Source of the DNA: a gamma proteobacterium NOR5-3
Lineage (GTDB): Bacteria; Pseudomonadota; Gammaproteobacteria; Pseudomonadales; Halieaceae
NCBI GenBank assembly: GCA_000158155.1
Contig: DS999406.1
Coordinates: forward strand, 558,924-622,923
DNA: 64,000 bases
Direction of reading: 5' to 3'
Shown: positions 54,624 to 63,885 of the stretch, piece after piece
Layout: every line of letters begins with the position of its first letter
How positions within the stretch are numbered: the first letter of the stretch is position 1
Program-made: the position numbers and the translations under genes
Notes under the pieces: model-generated
Seen by the model: only the letters and a program-made list of their open reading frames with translations
Database searches by the model: none
Told to the model about the DNA's origin: nothing

Positions 54624-55973
54624 ATGACAATCGCGATGATTTACGATCCAGAGATCGAAACCCGCCCTCTTTCAGCGCAGTACGAGCTCGATAAAGAGTC
54701 CTACGCTCAACAGATTGCCTATCTGTTGGAGAACTCAGGTTTTTACCAGAAGAAGCTGGCTGATGCCGGGTTCACATCCCTGGATCAGATTGGTGGTCTT
54801 GATGACATCGCTAAGCTCCCGTTTACCGAAAAAGACGAGATTCGGGAAACTCAGGCTACTCATGCGCCCTTTGGTGAGCACCTCGCGGCGGATTCTACAA
54901 AGTTGCGCCGTGTGTTCAGTACCAGTGGAACGACGGGCGTGCCATGTTATCTGGGGCTCACCGAACACGACCTTGATATGTACGCTACCAACGTTGCGCG
55001 TGGGTATACCGCCGCGGGCTTTAGCGCCGGCCAAAAGGTAGTAGTGGGCTTTAACGCCGGGCCTTTTGTCGCCGGTGCCGTGTATTACGGGTTCGACAAG
55101 ATCGGCTGCACCGTGATTCCGGTGGGCACAGGCAACACCGAACGGATGGTCACTGCTATCCAGAAGCTGGGCGCTACGGGAATCAGTTGTACGCCTTCCT
55201 ATGGCCTGTATCTCATCGACTGGTGCCACCAGCATGGCATTGACACCCAGTCCCTGGGGCTGAAAAACATGATCACTGCCGGTGAGCCCGGCGGCGGCGA
55301 CCCTATGGTGCGCGGCAAGATTCAGGAAGCGTTTGGCTGCACGGTACGGGAGTCCATGGGGATCGGGGATATCACGCTTTCCGCCTGGGCAGAAGATGAA
55401 GATGGCGAGGGCATGCACTTCATGCCCCGTGGTTTTGTGCATGTGGAGCTGATTGACCCGGTAAGCGGTGAGCCAAAGGAATGGACTGATGGCGCAGAGG
55501 GTGAGCTGGTTTACACCGCTCTGCGCCGCGAGGCCATGCCGCTGCTGAGATTTCGCAGCCGGGATCATGTTGTCGTGACCATGAAGGATAATCCCACTGG
55601 CCGGACGGGGCCGCGAATCCGCTGTGTCGGTCGCACGGACGATATGCTTATTGTGCGCGGTGTAAACCTGTTTCCCACGGCGGTGCGGAGCCTGCTGGAC
55701 GACTTTACGCCAGAAGTTTCGGGTATGTTGCAGGTGCGTCCCCGGGAGCAGGGCGTACTCCAGACGCCTCCACTGCCTATTGTTATCGAATTGGGCAAAG
55801 ACACAGCTCAAGCGCCGGAAGACCTGCGCCAGCGAATGACCAATGAAATCCGTGCTCGCTTGCTGGTGACTACGGATATCAGCTTTGTGCCTTACAACAC
55901 CCTGCCCAGAGAGACCTATAAATCCAAGCTGGTTGATTACTCAGACGCCATCGGCGCCGTCGCCAACGCTTAA
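54624..55973 (+). CDS. Phenylacetate-CoA ligase-like acyl-CoA synthetase
   Basis: A 449-residue AMP-forming ligase of the PaaK group. The phosphate loop is S-T-S-G-T-T-G-V-P, the adenine-side motif E-S-M-G-I-G-D, and the hinge R-T-D-D-M-L-I-V-R-G-V-N-L-F-P is clear. PaaK relatives activate aryl or arylacetic acids to CoA esters. ATG 54624 is used; ATG 54636 is a possible alternative. Within the TonB-receptor operon it would activate the imported compound or its first product. Confidence 0.88.
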   Translation: MTIAMIYDPEIETRPLSAQYELDKESYAQQIAYLLENSGFYQKKLADAGFTSLDQIGGLDDIAKLPFTEKDEIRETQATHAPFGEHLAADSTKLRRVFSTSGTTGVPCYLGLTEHDLDMYATNVARGYTAAGFSAGQKVVVGFNAGPFVAGAVYYGFDKIGCTVIPVGTGNTERMVTAIQKLGATGISCTPSYGLYLIDWCHQHGIDTQSLGLKNMITAGEPGGGDPMVRGKIQEAFGCTVRESMGIGDITLSAWAEDEDGEGMHFMPRGFVHVELIDPVSGEPKEWTDGAEGELVYTALRREAMPLLRFRSRDHVVVTMKDNPTGRTGPRIRCVGRTDDMLIVRGVNLFPTAVRSLLDDFTPEVSGMLQVRPREQGVLQTPPLPIVIELGKDTAQAPEDLRQRMTNEIRARLLVTTDISFVPYNTLPRETYKSKLVDYSDAIGAVANA

Positions 55974-55982
55974 GGAGACAGC

Positions 55983-57020
55983 ATGACTCTACCCATCTTT
56001 CCCACGGCTATTGTCGGCAGCTTGCCGCAGCCCGAGTGGCTCATAGATCGCGCAAAGCTGGCGGGGCAATTCCCTCCTCGTACGCGGGCCAAAGAGCTGT
56101 GGCGGGTAGCCCCGGCGTATCTTGATGAAGCACAGCGCGACGCCACCCGGCTGGCAATTGCTGCCCAGGAAGCAGTGGGTCTGGATATCATTGGCGATGG
56201 TGAAATCAGCCGCGAAAGTTACTCCAATCACTTTGCCAATGCGCTCGATGGCATAGATCTGGATAACCCGGGTAAAGCACTAGATCGAAGCGGTGAGCCG
56301 GTTTATGTGCCGCGGATTGTGGGCCCTATCCGTCGTCGGCACGCGGTCGGCGTTGAAACTGTGGAGCTTTTACGGAGTCTTACTGATCGACCCATCAAGT
56401 TTACCGTGCCCGGGCCGTTCACTATGTCGCAGCAGGCGCAGGATGACTATTACGGATCGCAGGCCGCCGCCGGCATGGACTATGCCGCAGCAGTCAATGA
56501 AGAAGTGCGTGACTTGCTCGCCGCCGGAGCCGATATCGTTCAGTTAGACGAACCCTATATGCAGGCCAGACCGGAACAGGCTCGGGAGTATGGTGTGGCG
56601 GCGCTCAACAAAGCGCTGGAAGGTATTGACGGTAAAAGCTGCGTGCATATTTGCTTTGGGTATGCCGCACTTATTCATGCCCGCCCGGAGGGTTATTCGT
56701 TTTTGCCTGAGCTCTCTGGCGCCTGCTGCGATCAGATTTCAATCGAAACGGCTCAGAGTAATCTCGATTGCACCGTGCTCGAGTCGCTCTCAGACAAGGA
56801 TATTTTGCTGGGAGTTTTAGACTTGTCCACGCCGGAAGTAGAAGATGTGGAAACCATCAAGAACCGCGTGTTAAAGGCGGTCTGCCACATGGACTTCAAC
56901 CGCATCGTGCTTGCTCCGGATTGCGGCATGAAATACCTGCCGCCGGAGTCTGCCTATGGCAAACTTCGAAACATGGTCCTTGCGGCGCAAGAGCTGAGAC
57001 TGGAATTCAGCAAAGACTAG
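55983..57020 (+). CDS. Stand-alone MetE-C-terminal-like zinc methyltransferase family protein
   Basis: A 345-residue protein of the cobalamin-independent methionine synthase C-terminal/UROD-like fold. The zinc site is complete: H222-I-C224, E255 in S-I-E-T-A-Q, and C314 in P-D-C-G-M-K-Y. It lacks the N-terminal half of MetE. Such short homologues can move methyl groups to thiols; epoxyalkane:CoM transferase is another relative. It starts nine bases after the ligase gene. A role in O- or S-demethylation, or thiol conjugation of a pathway intermediate, is inference. Confidence 0.85.
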   Translation: MTLPIFPTAIVGSLPQPEWLIDRAKLAGQFPPRTRAKELWRVAPAYLDEAQRDATRLAIAAQEAVGLDIIGDGEISRESYSNHFANALDGIDLDNPGKALDRSGEPVYVPRIVGPIRRRHAVGVETVELLRSLTDRPIKFTVPGPFTMSQQAQDDYYGSQAAAGMDYAAAVNEEVRDLLAAGADIVQLDEPYMQARPEQAREYGVAALNKALEGIDGKSCVHICFGYAALIHARPEGYSFLPELSGACCDQISIETAQSNLDCTVLESLSDKDILLGVLDLSTPEVEDVETIKNRVLKAVCHMDFNRIVLAPDCGMKYLPPESAYGKLRNMVLAAQELRLEFSKD

Positions 57021-57108
57021 GAAGTAAATTCAGACGCTGTGGCGCTTGAAACTTGAAGCCCGCAGCCCGATCATGGCGGCCCTTGGTTAATAAAAACGAG
57101 AACCCGCC

Positions 57109-58107
57109 ATGCTCATCGTAGAGTCCTATACCATCGCCGTCGCGATGTGCCTTATCACCATGCTTTGCTGGGGATCCTGGGCAAACACCCAGAAGCTTGC
57201 CAGTAACGAGTGGCAGTTTCAGTTGTTCTACTGGGATTACTCGCTCGGTGTTTTGCTCCTTACCCTGCTTTTTGCATTCACCATCGGCTCTACCGGCGAA
57301 GAAGGCCGAGCCTTTATGCCTGATATCTCTCAGGCGAGTACTGATGCCATCCGTTCTGCCTTGATTGGCGGTGTTGTATTCAACCTGGCCAACATCTTAT
57401 TGGTCACTGCGATAGATATCGCCGGAATGGCCGTGGCTTTCCCCGTGGCTATCGGTCTGGCGCTGGTTATTGGGGTTGTGACGAACTACATGGCCGCTCC
57501 CGTAGGAGACCCGGTCTTTTTGTTTGCCGGGGTCGCCCTGGTGACGGCCGCGATTATTGTATGCGCCATGATTTACGCGCGTCTTCCCCAGGATGAAGGC
57601 CGCTCCGTAGGCAAGGGGCTTGCGATTTCCGTGATCGCAGGTATTGCCATGGGCTTTTTCTATCGTTTTGTTGCCGCGTCTATTTCTATGGATTTTGCGA
57701 ATCCTGAAGCCGGCCTGATGACGCCTTACAGCGCCGGTGTGGTGTTTGCCGTAGGCCTGCTGGTGTCGAATATCATCTGGCTGATACCCCTTATGTATAA
57801 GCCAATTTCCGGCGAAGTTGCCCCTATTGGCGAGTACTTCAGCAAAGGCACCCCGCGCTTGCATCTGGTCGGTATTCTTGGCGGAGCGATCTGGTGTGTA
57901 GGCTTTTCTTTTAGCTTTATCGCCTCCGGCGCTGCAGGACCGGCAATCTCCTACGGTCTGGGTCAAGGCGCCACCATGGTCGCGGCCTTCTGGGGCGTGT
58001 TTATCTGGAAAGAGTTCAAAGACGCGCCGGCAGGCACATCCAGCATGATTACCGCGATGTTCGCCTTGTTCTTCGTTGGTCTTGGGTTAATCGTTTACTC
58101 GAGGTAA
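57109..58107 (+). CDS. Ureide-permease/GRP-like sugar or nucleobase transporter
   Basis: A 332-residue inner-membrane transporter with about ten hydrophobic helices. The N-terminal I-T-M-L-C-W-G-S-W-A-N-T-Q-K is the GRP/ureide-permease signature, and the second half has I-W-C-V-G-F and Y-G-L-G-Q-G-A-T-M. It is the last gene of the operon (88 bp after the MetE-like gene) and is also close to deoC and a ribokinase. It might import the operon's substrate or a (deoxy)ribose; the two possibilities are not separable here. Confidence 0.82.
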   Translation: MLIVESYTIAVAMCLITMLCWGSWANTQKLASNEWQFQLFYWDYSLGVLLLTLLFAFTIGSTGEEGRAFMPDISQASTDAIRSALIGGVVFNLANILLVTAIDIAGMAVAFPVAIGLALVIGVVTNYMAAPVGDPVFLFAGVALVTAAIIVCAMIYARLPQDEGRSVGKGLAISVIAGIAMGFFYRFVAASISMDFANPEAGLMTPYSAGVVFAVGLLVSNIIWLIPLMYKPISGEVAPIGEYFSKGTPRLHLVGILGGAIWCVGFSFSFIASGAAGPAISYGLGQGATMVAAFWGVFIWKEFKDAPAGTSSMITAMFALFFVGLGLIVYSR

Positions 58108-58126
58108 GGCGCTCGCTCTTTGCACT

Positions 58127-58276
58127 GTCTGGAGCGCGATACAGGTTGCTGCGATGAGGGGGCGTCGGCGTCCATGGAGAGTCTGCCCCTGTTTTATGGG
58201 TATGGACGCCGCCGAGCTGCCATGGATGGCGCTTTTTGGGCCCCCCGAATGCAGTGGCCTGTATCGCGCTCCAGAC
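58127..58276. repeat. 150-bp element with 19-bp perfect terminal inverted repeats
   Basis: GTCTGGAGCGCGATACAGG at 58127-58145 is exactly matched in reverse at 58258-58276. A second perfect 10-bp inverted repeat (58166-58175/58202-58211) is nested inside. No ORF is credible. It lies between convergent genes, so it could be a long double-sided terminator hairpin or a non-autonomous (MITE-like) insertion. No target-site duplication was evident at the ends. Confidence 0.8.
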
Positions 58277-58295
58277 TCGCTACTACGCAAAAAAT

Positions 58296-58982
58296 CTAGT
58301 AGATCTCTGTCCCTGTCCCACCGGTAACAATCGCCACGCCGGCGCTGCACCCCAGACGATTGGCACCTGCCCAGAGCATGGCAACGGCAGTGTCGCGGTC
58401 CCGGATTCCCCCAGAGGCTTTTACGCCCATATTTGGTCCGACGACGCTGCGCATAAGCTCAATGTCCGCTACCGTGGCGCCTCCGGTGCTAAAGCCCGTG
58501 GAGGTTTTTACAAACGCTACACCCAGATCGCGACAGACCTCGCAGGCCAGGCGTTTGTGAGAGTCGGTGAGCAGGCAGGTCTCAAGAATCACTTTGAGCG
58601 TGATGCCTTGGCAGCTCGCCATGACCGTTGCAATGCCATCGCGTACGGCGTCCCAGTCGCCCGCAAGGGCTTCACCAATGGACATCACCATATCGATCTC
58701 ATGGGCCCCGGCATCTATGGCAATGCGAGCTTCGTCTGCGGTGGCCGCAGCCAGAGATGCTCCCAGCGGAAAGCCCACCACCGAGCAGGTTTTCACGGTA
58801 CTTCCTGACAGTCGCCTTGCCACCCGCGGCACCCAGAGGCTGTTTACACATACTGCCGCAAAGCGATGCTCCAGCGCCTCGTCGCAAATGCGATCGATGT
58901 CCACTGCGCGGGCCTCGGGCTTGAGCAGCGTGTGATCGATGGCCGCAGCGATCGTCGCATTATCGTAACTGTTGCTATCCAT
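58296..58982 (-). CDS. deoC: Deoxyribose-phosphate aldolase
   Basis: Cleaves 2-deoxyribose-5-phosphate to acetaldehyde and glyceraldehyde-3-phosphate. It has 228 residues with Schiff-base lysine K159 in V-K-T-S-T-G-F and proton-shuttle aspartate D97 in H-E-I-D-M-V, plus D-H-T-L-L-K-P near the N-terminus. It is divergent from a ribokinase-family gene across 80 bp, so both could respond to the same sugar. Confidence 0.95.
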   Translation of the reverse strand: MDSNSYDNATIAAAIDHTLLKPEARAVDIDRICDEALEHRFAAVCVNSLWVPRVARRLSGSTVKTCSVVGFPLGASLAAATADEARIAIDAGAHEIDMVMSIGEALAGDWDAVRDGIATVMASCQGITLKVILETCLLTDSHKRLACEVCRDLGVAFVKTSTGFSTGGATVADIELMRSVVGPNMGVKASGGIRDRDTAVAMLWAGANRLGCSAGVAIVTGGTGTEIY

Positions 58983-59062
58983 GTAAGACGCCCTTGATGT
59001 GGTCGAATTTAGGGTCGGTTAGGCTACACTGTCGCGCATCGAATAAGAACGGAAGTACGCTT

Positions 59063-59980
59063 ATGAAAATTGCTGTGATTGGCTCGGTAATGGTCGATTT
59101 GATTGCCTATACCGATACGGTACCCAAGGCTGGAGAAACACTCGTCGCTAAAGAGTTTGCCATGGGCTGCGGGGGTAAGGGCGCCAATCAGGCTGTGGCC
59201 GCCTCTAAACTTGGCGCGGAGGTTTTGATGATGGGCCGCGTTGGCGATGACGCCTTTGCCGAAAACTCTCTGGCAAACTTCGAGAAATATGGCGTCAGTA
59301 CCAAGCACGTGACCAAGGTTCCCGGCGTGTCCAGCGGCGTAGCGCCGATCTGGGTGGACGCGGACTCGCAGAACCGTATTTTGATTATTCCCGGCGCCAA
59401 CATGCATCTTTTGCCTGCTGACCTTGACGCCGCGGCGGATGAACTCAAGCAATGCAGCATGATTATTTTGCAGCTCGAGATACCGCTGGAGACGGTTTAC
59501 GCCGCCATCGAATTTGGCAATAGCAATGGCATTCCCGTACTGCTGAATCCTGCACCAGCGAGCACTGAGCTGGATATCGATTACGCCTGTCGCTGCGATT
59601 ACTTTGTGCCCAACGAGACGGAGCTGGAGATTCTCACTGGCATGCCTGTGGGCAATGACGATGAGATCGCGGCGGCGGCAAGCTCACTGTTGGCCAAAGG
59701 ACTCAAAAATCTCATCGTGACTCTGGGCGACAAAGGTGCCTTGTGGATGCATGGTAGTGAGCGACAACATGTGAGTGCGCCCACGGTGAGCGCTGTGGAT
59801 ACCACCGGCGCCGGAGACGGATTTATTGGCTGCTTTGCCGCAGAGCTTGCGGCGGGCACAGACGTTGCAGCGGCACTGGGTCGAGCGGTGAGTTACGCCT
59901 CGCACAGCGTCACTGGCAAAGGTACGCAAACCTCCTATGCCACGGCAGAAGAGTTTGCACAGTGGCAAAGCTCGCACTGA
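59063..59980 (+). CDS. Ribokinase (PfkB family; possibly deoxyribokinase)
   Basis: A 305-residue sugar kinase. The N-terminal G-C-G-G-K-G-A-N-Q-A binds the sugar, and D-T-T-G-A-G-D-G-F carries the anion hole and catalytic aspartate. ATG 59063 is the start; an in-frame ATG at 58994 precedes non-homologous sequence. With deoC divergent and a permease nearby, phosphorylation of ribose or deoxyribose is likely. Distinguishing RbsK from DeoK would need phylogeny. Confidence 0.9.
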   Translation: MKIAVIGSVMVDLIAYTDTVPKAGETLVAKEFAMGCGGKGANQAVAASKLGAEVLMMGRVGDDAFAENSLANFEKYGVSTKHVTKVPGVSSGVAPIWVDADSQNRILIIPGANMHLLPADLDAAADELKQCSMIILQLEIPLETVYAAIEFGNSNGIPVLLNPAPASTELDIDYACRCDYFVPNETELEILTGMPVGNDDEIAAAASSLLAKGLKNLIVTLGDKGALWMHGSERQHVSAPTVSAVDTTGAGDGFIGCFAAELAAGTDVAAALGRAVSYASHSVTGKGTQTSYATAEEFAQWQSSH

Positions 59981-60058
59981 GTCAGCTGGTGACCTGCGAA
60001 TCATGGCGGAAGCTGCTAGCCTTTAGCGTACTACTGGACCACCAAGAGAGATAACGTG

Positions 60059-60655
60059 ATGAAATTGCTGCCAAAAACTGCCGCCACCCTGTCCGGCGCC
60101 CTGTTACTCCTCGCTGCCAGCGCCGGCGTCCTTGCAGACTGGGAGCTTGATGGCGAGCGCTCTGCCGTGCAGTTCATGTCGGTGAAGAATGCCAGTGTTG
60201 CAGAGCTGCATCACTTTCGAGCCATCACCGGTGGTATCAGCGATACCGGCGCTGCGCAGGTTGCTCTGGATTTAGACAGCGTTGAGACTCTGGTGCCGAT
60301 ACGTAATCAGCGTATGCGCGAGCTGCTTTTTGAGACCGTGCGTTTTCCCGCTGCGATGTTGCGAGCGGAAGTCCCGACCTCTCTCACAGAGTTACCCGTG
60401 GGCGACACCCGCGATACGTCCATAGAGATCGAGGTTGATCTTCACGGCGCCCAAAAGTCCTACATCGCCGAGGTGCTGGTAACCCGGTTGAATGACGGCG
60501 GCCTGCAGGTAGTCATCAGTGAGCCCATCGTGGTCAAGGCGGCAGACTTCGGTCTGGATGGGGGCATTGAAGTTCTTCGCGAGGTGGCAGGGCTCAAGAG
60601 CATCAGTACTGCCGTGCCCGTGTCAGGACAGCTGGTTTTCACTCCCCCTGCCTGA
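60059..60655 (+). CDS. YceI-like periplasmic protein
   Basis: A 198-residue exported protein with signal peptide ending V-L-A-D (about 27). The mature part is a single lipocalin-like beta barrel with W-E-L-D-G-E-R-S-A-V-Q-F at the start, R-N-Q-R-M-R-E-L-L-F-E and V-V-V-K-A-A-D-F-G-L, the pattern of YceI isoprenoid-binding proteins. ATG 60059 follows GAGAGAT; GTG 60056 is also possible. It ends 25 bp from the convergent cytochrome gene. Confidence 0.85.
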   Translation: MKLLPKTAATLSGALLLLAASAGVLADWELDGERSAVQFMSVKNASVAELHHFRAITGGISDTGAAQVALDLDSVETLVPIRNQRMRELLFETVRFPAAMLRAEVPTSLTELPVGDTRDTSIEIEVDLHGAQKSYIAEVLVTRLNDGGLQVVISEPIVVKAADFGLDGGIEVLREVAGLKSISTAVPVSGQLVFTPPA

Positions 60656-60680
60656 ACTCTTTTTGCGTCAGGCCGCCAGC

Positions 60681-63026
60681 TCAGAGGTTGAGTCCCAGGC
60701 TCGCGGCCATACGCCGGTAGCTCTGGTTTTGTGGCGCCAAAGTGACAAGCTTTTTCGCGTAGCGTGCGGCGAGATCACTGTTGCCGCTTTCTGCACTGTA
60801 GTTCACCAGCGCCAGCAAGACCTGTTCATCCGCCGGTAGCGCGTTGTGCAGCTGCCCCAGCGTGGTTAGCGCACCGGTCGCATCGCCAAAGTCGTGTTGA
60901 GCTACGCCGTACACAAAACGATGTCGCGAACCAGCGGTTTCTATCGCAGCGGCCTTGCCAAGCCACTTAAGGGCAGATTCGCGTTGGCCGGCCCGCGCTT
61001 CCAGCAGACCCAGAGCATGCATGGCGTCGCCGCTCTCGGGACTGACCGCAAGGGCCGCTTCCAGCTGGCTTTTTGCTTCATCCTCCCGTCCTTGTCCCCG
61101 TAACAAATCAGCGAGATTCAGATAGGCGGAGATGAGCTGAGGGTTTAAGGCCAGCGCTTCGCGGTAAGCGGATTCCGCTGCGGGAAAGTCGCCGCGAGTG
61201 ACATTGAAAATACCCAACTGCATATTGATGGCGGGCATATCCAGATGCTGATTTTGTATGGCTTTGTATTCGTTAAATAAAGCCAGCAGTGATTTTTGTC
61301 GTTCAGCGCTCAGCTCGTTCAGCGGAACCGCAGCCAGACTTACGGCGACCTCCATGCGTACCCCGGTGACGGGATCTTTAATCAGTGGCGCCAGAGCCAG
61401 ATATCGGCGCATGGGTGGCAAAGGCTGCAATGCCCGTACCGCAGCTATGCGCAGGAGCGGGTCGTCCGATATGAGCAGTCCCTGGGCAATCTGCAGGGCG
61501 CCTTGCCCTCCATTTGTGGAGATGCGATCCAGCGCGGTGGCGCGCCAAATGGGGGCGGCGTTCTCGTCTCCGGCAAGCTCGAGCAAGCTGGGAATACTGC
61601 GGCTATCGCCACGCTGCAAGGCGGCCATGGCGACGGCCGGGTGATCGCTACTGTTCCCGAAATTGCTGCCCCAGTCGCGCAGCGCATCCAGTGCCCATTG
61701 CGACGACTGGTCCTGGTGACACTGGGTGCAGGCGTTTGGCGTTCCGATCATCACACTCAGGTCCGGGCGGGGGATACGCATGGAATGATCGCGACGTGCG
61801 TCAACGCCCATGTAGGTTTGTGCGGGCATGTGGCAATTTACACACTGCGCCCCGGCTGACTCTGCCGGGTGATTGTGGTGTTGTGATGAGTCATAGACAT
61901 CAGCCTTATGACATTGGGCGCAGACACCATTGCCGTCTGCCCGAAGCTTATTGGAATGCGGCTCGTGACAGTTTGCGCAGACGACCCCTGCCTGGGACAT
62001 CTTGCTCTGCATGAAGGAGCCATACACGTAGACCTCGTCCAGAATTTGCCCGTCGTGGTGATACAGGGGCTGTCCCAGTAAGGACAGTCGATGGGTATCA
62101 GACAGCGGCTTACCGTGCTCGTAGTCTCCCAGAGTACCGCGACGGGCATGGCAGCGCCCGCAGCTATCCACTTGCTGCTGGTTGGCCAGTGGGCTTTTGC
62201 GCCGCGCGATGGATTCGCCCTCGGGGAAATACCACTGCCCCCGGGCGCTCAGATCCGTCTGTAATCCCGAGGATGCGCCGCTGCCAAGGCGCCCCTGCTG
62301 CCCCAGCGCTACATGCTGACTGCCGGGGCCGTGACAGGCTTCGCAGCTGACGTCCGCTTCGGCGAAGGTGGTGGCAAAGGTTCGAGTGCCGGCCTGATAA
62401 TTCTTTTGAACATCGGTGCTGTGGCATTCGGCGCAGCGCGTGTTCCAGTTTAAATAGGGTCCGGTCCAGTGCAGCGGGTCGTCGTAGAGGATTTCTTCCT
62501 CAGGAAACAGGTGGTACCACCGCTGTCCGCCTGCATCTGCCGGGCGGCTGTCCCAGGCAATGGCCAGAGCCTGCAGTCGGCCATCTTCCATAGGCAACAA
62601 ATATTGTTGCAGCGGATCTACACCAAAAACCCAGGCCACCTGATATTCGGTCATGCTGCCATCGGGTCCATCGGTGCGCACAAAGTAGTTGCCGTCCCGG
62701 GTATAAAACCGGGTTGTGTTCCCAAAGTATTCAAAGCTGGCGTTATCGAAGTCTCCTAGTACCGTGTCTGGACCGGGCTTTTGCATAGCGAGATCGTGAT
62801 GAGACCCCTGCCACTGACTGTGTTCGCTTTCATGGCAGCCTATGCAGGTTTCACCGCCCACAAAGGTGGCGCCTGCGGTATCTGCCGCGACACCAGGACT
62901 GTGGGAGCCGCCCGCAAGACAGCTCAACATCAACAACGTGAACAGCACAGGACAAGGAGTTCTGCGCGTGAAAATACGGCTTAAAAACTCACGGTGCCGC
63001 GGCTCGGTAAAGACAGGATTCTTCAT
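60681..63026 (-). CDS. Octaheme c-type cytochrome with C-terminal TPR repeats
   Basis: A 781-residue exported multiheme protein. Eight C-x-x-C-H sites are visible; in the frame read from an alternative start at 63044 they lie near residues 67, 194, 224, 285, 346, 365, 391 and 429. The arrangement resembles cytochrome c554-type domains. HEAT-like repeats follow, and then TPRs (A-L-N-P-Q-L-I-S-A-Y-L-N-L-A-D-L-L-R-G-Q-G) to the C-terminus. ATG 63026 (M-K-N-P) is used. It could be a periplasmic redox enzyme or electron carrier; the substrate is unknown. Confidence 0.85.
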   Translation of the reverse strand: MKNPVFTEPRHREFLSRIFTRRTPCPVLFTLLMLSCLAGGSHSPGVAADTAGATFVGGETCIGCHESEHSQWQGSHHDLAMQKPGPDTVLGDFDNASFEYFGNTTRFYTRDGNYFVRTDGPDGSMTEYQVAWVFGVDPLQQYLLPMEDGRLQALAIAWDSRPADAGGQRWYHLFPEEEILYDDPLHWTGPYLNWNTRCAECHSTDVQKNYQAGTRTFATTFAEADVSCEACHGPGSQHVALGQQGRLGSGASSGLQTDLSARGQWYFPEGESIARRKSPLANQQQVDSCGRCHARRGTLGDYEHGKPLSDTHRLSLLGQPLYHHDGQILDEVYVYGSFMQSKMSQAGVVCANCHEPHSNKLRADGNGVCAQCHKADVYDSSQHHNHPAESAGAQCVNCHMPAQTYMGVDARRDHSMRIPRPDLSVMIGTPNACTQCHQDQSSQWALDALRDWGSNFGNSSDHPAVAMAALQRGDSRSIPSLLELAGDENAAPIWRATALDRISTNGGQGALQIAQGLLISDDPLLRIAAVRALQPLPPMRRYLALAPLIKDPVTGVRMEVAVSLAAVPLNELSAERQKSLLALFNEYKAIQNQHLDMPAINMQLGIFNVTRGDFPAAESAYREALALNPQLISAYLNLADLLRGQGREDEAKSQLEAALAVSPESGDAMHALGLLEARAGQRESALKWLGKAAAIETAGSRHRFVYGVAQHDFGDATGALTTLGQLHNALPADEQVLLALVNYSAESGNSDLAARYAKKLVTLAPQNQSYRRMAASLGLNL

Positions 63027-63120
63027 GGGTCTATGGTAACCCAATCCTCTTCTCCCTCTACCGGGATATAGACAGCCAGTGACCTCGGTTCGTAGACTCG
63101 TCCCTGTACTTATTATCTGG

Positions 63121-63831
63121 ATGCAACTTGTGAAGGTAGGAATTTTAAAAACTGATGCCGTGCGCGAAGAGTGGGTCGAGGAATTCGGAGAATATCCGGA
63201 TATGTTTGCCAGGCTACTGGGAAGTCGCGACGCTGATCTTGAGTTTGTGACCTACGATGTTCGTCTCGGTGAGTATCCTGATGAGATTGACGAGGTGGAC
63301 GCTTATCTCATGACCGGTAGCCGCCACAGCGTGTATGACGATCTACCCTGGATTGAGCCGTTGATGCGTTTTGTGCGGGAACTTGATGCGCGGGGCAAAA
63401 AGCTCGTGGGTATCTGCTTTGGACATCAGCTTATTGCTCAGGCTCTGGGCGGGCGCACCGAAAAGGCGAGCGCTGGCTGGGGCGTTGGTATGCATCACCA
63501 CCGGTTTACCGAACGTCCGGAATGGTTTGATGATGGAGACCTGGAGTTTCCGATTCTGGTCACTCACCAGGACCAGGTAACAAAGAACGCTCCTGACGCT
63601 AGAGTATTGGCCAGCAGTGACTTTTGTCCCAATGCGGTTTGTCAGATTGGCGAGCATATTCTGACCATGCAGGGGCACCCGGAATTTGTGAATGACTACT
63701 CCAGAGCCATTATGGATTTTCGGCGGGAAATCGTCACAGAGCCGGTTTATCAGTCAGGCATTGCTTCTCTTGCAGAGCAGCCGGCGACAGAGCGCATGGC
63801 GCAGTGGATACTGCGGTTTCTTAAAAAGTAG
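63121..63831 (+). CDS. Class I glutamine amidotransferase (GMP-synthase-like)
   Basis: A 236-residue protein with the triad of the family: cysteine in G-I-C-F-G-H-Q, then H and E in Q-G-H-P-E-F near 200. Related enzymes release ammonia from glutamine or hydrolyse gamma-glutamyl bonds. Start uncertain: ATG 63121 is used, GTG 63130 (K-V-G-I-L-K-T) gives the tightest family start, and 63079 is the longest. Divergent from the octaheme gene; no synthase partner adjacent. Confidence 0.85.
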   Translation: MQLVKVGILKTDAVREEWVEEFGEYPDMFARLLGSRDADLEFVTYDVRLGEYPDEIDEVDAYLMTGSRHSVYDDLPWIEPLMRFVRELDARGKKLVGICFGHQLIAQALGGRTEKASAGWGVGMHHHRFTERPEWFDDGDLEFPILVTHQDQVTKNAPDARVLASSDFCPNAVCQIGEHILTMQGHPEFVNDYSRAIMDFRREIVTEPVYQSGIASLAEQPATERMAQWILRFLKK

Positions 63832-63885
63832 CAGTTACGCCTCGGGCCAAAGCCTGCCAGCTTCGAGCTATCGCGAAGCGGGGCC

